From NCBI GenBank assembly GCA_965368175.1, contig CBDULX010000132.1:1-8577 (forward strand): a stretch of DNA of 8,577 nucleotides, in the 5' to 3' direction. Position 1 is the first letter of the stretch. Each line of letters starts with the position of its first letter. A program made the translations under genes and the position numbers. The notes under the pieces were generated by a model. The model was not told where the DNA came from, made no database searches, and saw only the letters and a list, made by a program, of their open reading frames with translations. Origin of the DNA: CBDULX01 sp965368175 (GTDB lineage: Bacteria; Pseudomonadota; Gammaproteobacteria; SZUA-229). Positions 7,128-8,577 of this stretch are shown one piece after another.

Positions 7128-7159
7128 ATCAATCAGATACAAAAAATAATCTGATTGAT
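7128..7159. repeat. 11-bp perfect inverted repeat in the tig leader
   Basis: ATCAATCAGAT (7128-7138) and ATCTGATTGAT (7149-7159) are exact reverse complements around a 10-base A-rich loop (T-rich on the minus strand). The repeat starts 7 bases downstream of the tRNA-Leu fragment and ends 27 bases before the tig start. It has no T-run after the stem on the minus strand. It may be the original structure behind tRNA-Leu before the insertion, a tig leader hairpin, or a recombinase arm site. Confidence 0.5.
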
Positions 7160-7166
7160 ATAGATA

Positions 7167-7187
7167 TTGGTGCGAGAGGAGTGACTC
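7167..7187 (-). repeat. tRNA-Leu 3'-end fragment, att-like direct repeat (tig side)
   Basis: These 21 bases match 8135-8155 with one difference (T7182 versus A8150): a 15-base identical block TTGGTGCGAGAGGAG, the mismatch, then GACTC. The shared part is the CCA end, 3' acceptor strand, 3' T-stem strand and part of the T-loop of tRNA-Leu, plus one base. Similarity stops there and the rest of a tRNA is missing. This is what an attachment site leaves when an element integrates into a tRNA 3' end. Confidence 0.7.
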
Positions 7188-7328
7188 TAGATAGACTAAA
7201 CGCATGATATGGAAATATTACGTAAGCTCTAAGCCACTGATTTTATTGACTCTCGCTAATTCCGCCCAGCCCGACCTCGCGACATATTGCAGCTGATGGG
7301 GCCAAAACCGGGGCTGATTGTACCACAA

Positions 7329-7357
7329 CCGGACAATTGCACCATAATATTGTCTGG
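7329..7357. repeat. Imperfect inverted repeat CCGGACAAT / ATTGTCTGG
   Basis: CCGGACAAT (7329-7337) and ATTGTCTGG (7349-7357) pair at eight of nine positions around an 11-base loop. A related CAATTG-centred sequence, GTCCAATTGTGC, follows at 7364-7375. The repeats lie inside the tRNA-bounded insert. They could be protein-binding sites of a lost recombinase or regulator. No function can be assigned. Confidence 0.35.
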
Positions 7358-7395
7358 ATACCCGTCCAATTGTGCTGAAGTGGAAACGTGGATTA

Positions 7396-7425
7396 ATTAA
7401 ATCAATTACATATCGCAATTAACAA
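7396..7425 (-). promoter_or_regulatory. Weak sigma-70 match that might drive tig
   Basis: On the minus strand, TTGTTA (7425-7420), an 18-base spacer and TTTAAT (7401-7396) match four of six and five of six consensus bases. It lies in very AT-rich DNA, where chance matches are common, and about 290 bases before the tig start. I see no better candidate in 7101-7166. Confidence 0.2.
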
Positions 7426-7600
7426 AGATATTGATTATCACACAATGAAATTTATAAGCATTCATAAAAACTTATAATTTATGGAACCTCTGATTATCAG
7501 GAAAGCTAAAGACAAGTCATTTCATATAATGATATTTTGAAATTGAAGCTGTACAGCCTGGGCATTGGCCTGAAATTTATAGATTCTGGTAAATATCTAA

Positions 7601-7987
7601 TTAAGCCCCAACCGCCAGATCCTGAATATCTTCCTGTTCATTCTGGACACCCGAGTCAGTTCTAAGCTCGATATTTGATAGCAGTATTGATGAATCCATG
7701 TCGATAATACTCTTTTGAAATTCACTCGAATAAAAATGCGTCGTCATATAGAAATTAACCTCTCCAAGTTCATCGACTAACAAGTCTTTTGCCAGTTCAA
7801 TATACTTAAGTGCTAATTCCATTGAGCCAATCGACGCGGCCTGCTTCTCAGGCACTATATTAAATCGAATACCTAGACACAGCCGGTTTTTATTTATTTC
7901 CTCAGAATGCCGATCCTGAAAATATTTACTCAGCCTCGAAGGGTCATCGACCTTTATTCCAACTCGATAAAAACTATTCGTTTCCAT
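7601..7987 (-). CDS. Hypothetical protein, 128 residues, unrecognised
   Basis: I do not recognise this protein. It has 128 residues, no signal peptide, no membrane segment and no cysteine pair that suggests metal binding. It reads as a small soluble alpha/beta protein: a strand-like start (FYRVGIKVDD), a charged middle, a helix MELALKYIELAKDLLVDEL (about 56-74), strand NFYMTTHFYSSEF, then IIDMDSSILLSNIELRTDSGV, and an acidic tail (NEQEDIQDLAVGA). The overall pattern is faintly like small DUF4279-type or immunity-like proteins, but no signature is clear. The ATG at 7987 has GAGGG 7 bases upstream, which supports real translation, and the stop is TAA. It is the only gene inside the tRNA-Leu-bounded insert. 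No promoter or terminator is obvious, and the tRNA-Leu terminator cuts it off from tRNA transcription. Confidence 0.6.
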   Translation of the reverse strand: METNSFYRVGIKVDDPSRLSKYFQDRHSEEINKNRLCLGIRFNIVPEKQAASIGSMELALKYIELAKDLLVDELGEVNFYMTTHFYSSEFQKSIIDMDSSILLSNIELRTDSGVQNEQEDIQDLAVGA

Positions 7988-8090
7988 TGCCTCACCCTCA
8001 AATTAGTACCAGTCTCTAAAAATATGTTAGCCCATATCCAGCTGGCTTTCGATGGGATTATTGCCTATTAAATAATCAAAAACGTAGCCG

Positions 8091-8118
8091 AAAAAAAAGC
8101 CGGTTAAAATAACCGGCT
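8091..8118 (-). terminator. Rho-independent terminator after tRNA-Leu
   Basis: On the minus strand, AGCCGGTT pairs with AACCGGCT (8118-8111 with 8105-8098) around a short AT loop and runs into a T-tract of seven to eight. It lies 17 bases beyond the tRNA CCA end. If the insert boundary is at the CCA, this terminator belongs to the inserted DNA and would now separate tRNA-Leu from tig. Confidence 0.88.
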
Positions 8119-8135
8119 GATTTTATTAACAAATT

Positions 8136-8219
<84 letters not shown>

Positions 8220-8230
8220 CTAAGGCGCGG

Positions 8231-8236
8231 ATTATA
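8231..8236 (-). promoter_or_regulatory. -10 element of the tRNA-Leu promoter
   Basis: A perfect TATAAT (8236-8231) ends 11 bases before the tRNA 5' end. It is followed by the GC-rich discriminator CCGCGCC, typical of stringently controlled stable-RNA promoters. No good -35 is visible at 16-18 bases. The start would fall near 8224, about five bases ahead of the mature tRNA. Confidence 0.5.
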
Positions 8237-8408
8237 AACTAAAAAATACTCATCGGGTGGGAATTTTACAAGATTTTATTAATCGCCGCATGAAAGAACC
8301 TGAGCACTCACTAATCAGAAAAGATTCATTAATTATTTTTTTAGTAAAATCAAATCACGCAATCCTGGGATTCAGAATTTTCGAATATAAAACTAATCAT
8401 ACCTGCGA

Positions 8409-8550
8409 CATTCAACCGCGAAAATGTGGTGAGCCGTCCTTGCGTGTGGATCACCACACGGATGTGGCGTAGTAGAGCAATGCAGGAGCAATTGCCGAGA
8501 GGACACGCAAGATAAGCATGCCGACAGGCATTCAACCGCGAAGCGGCATT
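8409..8550. repeat. Cluster of direct and inverted repeats, possible structured RNA or small repeat element
   Basis: A 14-base identical direct repeat, CATTCAACCGCGAA, occurs at 8409-8422 and 8529-8542, exactly 120 bases apart. Between them are a perfect hairpin CGTGTGG-ATCA-CCACACG (8443-8460) and a 9-bp long-range pair CTTGCGTGT/ACACGCAAG (8439-8447 with 8503-8511). ATGCC-GACA-GGCAT overlaps the second copy, and CCGC-GAA-GCGG lies just after it. Composition is GC-richer than both flanks. It could be an interspersed repeat, a small non-autonomous element with flanking direct repeats, or folded RNA. Confidence 0.45.
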
Positions 8551-8568
8551 CATTTAAAGAAAGAAAAG

Positions 8569-8577
8569 TGGTGGGCC
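8569..8577 (-). tRNA. Possible 3' end of another tRNA, cut by window
   Basis: The last nine bases on the minus strand read GGCCCACCA, which would be the CCA end, discriminator A and the start of an acceptor strand of a tRNA beginning GGGCC or similar. Only this much is visible, so it is a guess supported mainly by the tRNA-rich neighbourhood. Confidence 0.25.

Larger units (their letters stand above)
7101..7600. other. AT-rich region upstream of tig, no gene accepted
   Basis: This 500-base stretch holds the tig ribosome binding site, an 11-bp inverted repeat (7128-7159), the tRNA-Leu 3' fragment (7167-7187), an imperfect inverted repeat (7329-7357) and a weak promoter match (7396-7425). A 66-codon frame on the minus strand (7218-7418) starts with TTG, lacks a ribosome binding site and has no recognisable composition, so it is not called. 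Confidence 0.7.
8220..8577. other. Intergenic region right of tRNA-Leu, no protein gene seen
   Basis: 8220-8400 is AT-rich and holds the tRNA-Leu promoter but little else. 8409-8550 is richer in GC and dense in repeats, described separately. Two overlapping open frames (plus 8257-8472 and minus 8350-8553) lack ribosome binding sites and cross the repeats, so I do not call them. Confidence 0.65.

Noticed and set aside
7167..7190. Complete second tRNA-Leu gene upstream of tig
   Set aside because: Only the 3' end matches; no anticodon arm, D arm or 5' acceptor strand follows in the adjoining sequence.
7218..7418. 66-codon minus-strand frame upstream of tig
   Set aside because: TTG start with no ribosome binding site, crosses an inverted repeat, and has no recognisable protein features.
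8409..8542. CRISPR array suggested by spaced direct repeats
   Set aside because: Only two copies of a 14-base repeat 120 bases apart, too short and too far apart for CRISPR, and no cas genes are present.
8257..8553. Overlapping plus (8257-8472) and minus (8350-8553) open frames
   Set aside because: Neither has a ribosome binding site and both cross AT-rich DNA into the repeat cluster.

Overview
The window carries the conserved proteostasis cluster tig, clpP, clpX, lon, hupB in that order of transcription. All of it is on the minus strand, so it reads from high to low coordinates. This order and the protein sequences (trigger factor, ClpP with Ser-His-Asp, C4 zinc-finger ClpX, LonA, HU-beta) are typical of Gammaproteobacteria. 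The coding regions are of moderate GC and the intergenic DNA is AT-rich. I cannot name a genus. tRNA genes flank the block: tRNA-Val(UAC) directly after hupB, cut by the window start, and tRNA-Leu(UAG) upstream of tig.

Layout from right to left (direction of transcription). 8220-8577 has no convincing protein gene. It holds a GC-richer patch of nested inverted repeats (8409-8550), possibly the CCA end of another tRNA at the very edge, and the tRNA-Leu promoter. tRNA-Leu (8136-8219) is followed by a strong terminator (8091-8118), an orphan 128-codon gene (7601-7987) and AT-rich DNA. At 7167-7187 the last 20 or so bases of tRNA-Leu are repeated as a lone fragment. This is the pattern left by site-specific integration into a tRNA 3' end, so 7188-8134 looks like a tiny island or the remnant of one, wedged between tRNA-Leu and tig. 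Then come tig (5802-7100), clpP (4968-5615), clpX (3403-4680), lon (801-3245), hupB (86-358) and tRNA-Val.

The cluster is not one simple operon. Terminator hairpins follow tig, clpX and lon. Heat-shock (sigma-32) type promoter matches precede clpP and lon, and a strong sigma-70 type promoter precedes hupB. No terminator separates clpP from clpX, so those two are probably cotranscribed, and hupB probably runs into tRNA-Val. The lon heat-shock -10 element abuts a perfect 16-bp palindrome lying on the expected transcription start.

Functionally, trigger factor receives nascent chains at the ribosome, ClpXP and Lon degrade tagged or misfolded proteins, and HU-beta is a nucleoid protein and a known Lon substrate in E. 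coli. Nothing in the core genes is novel. The points worth a second look are the tRNA-Leu-bounded insert with its unknown gene, the lon operator-like palindrome, and the structured patch at the right edge.
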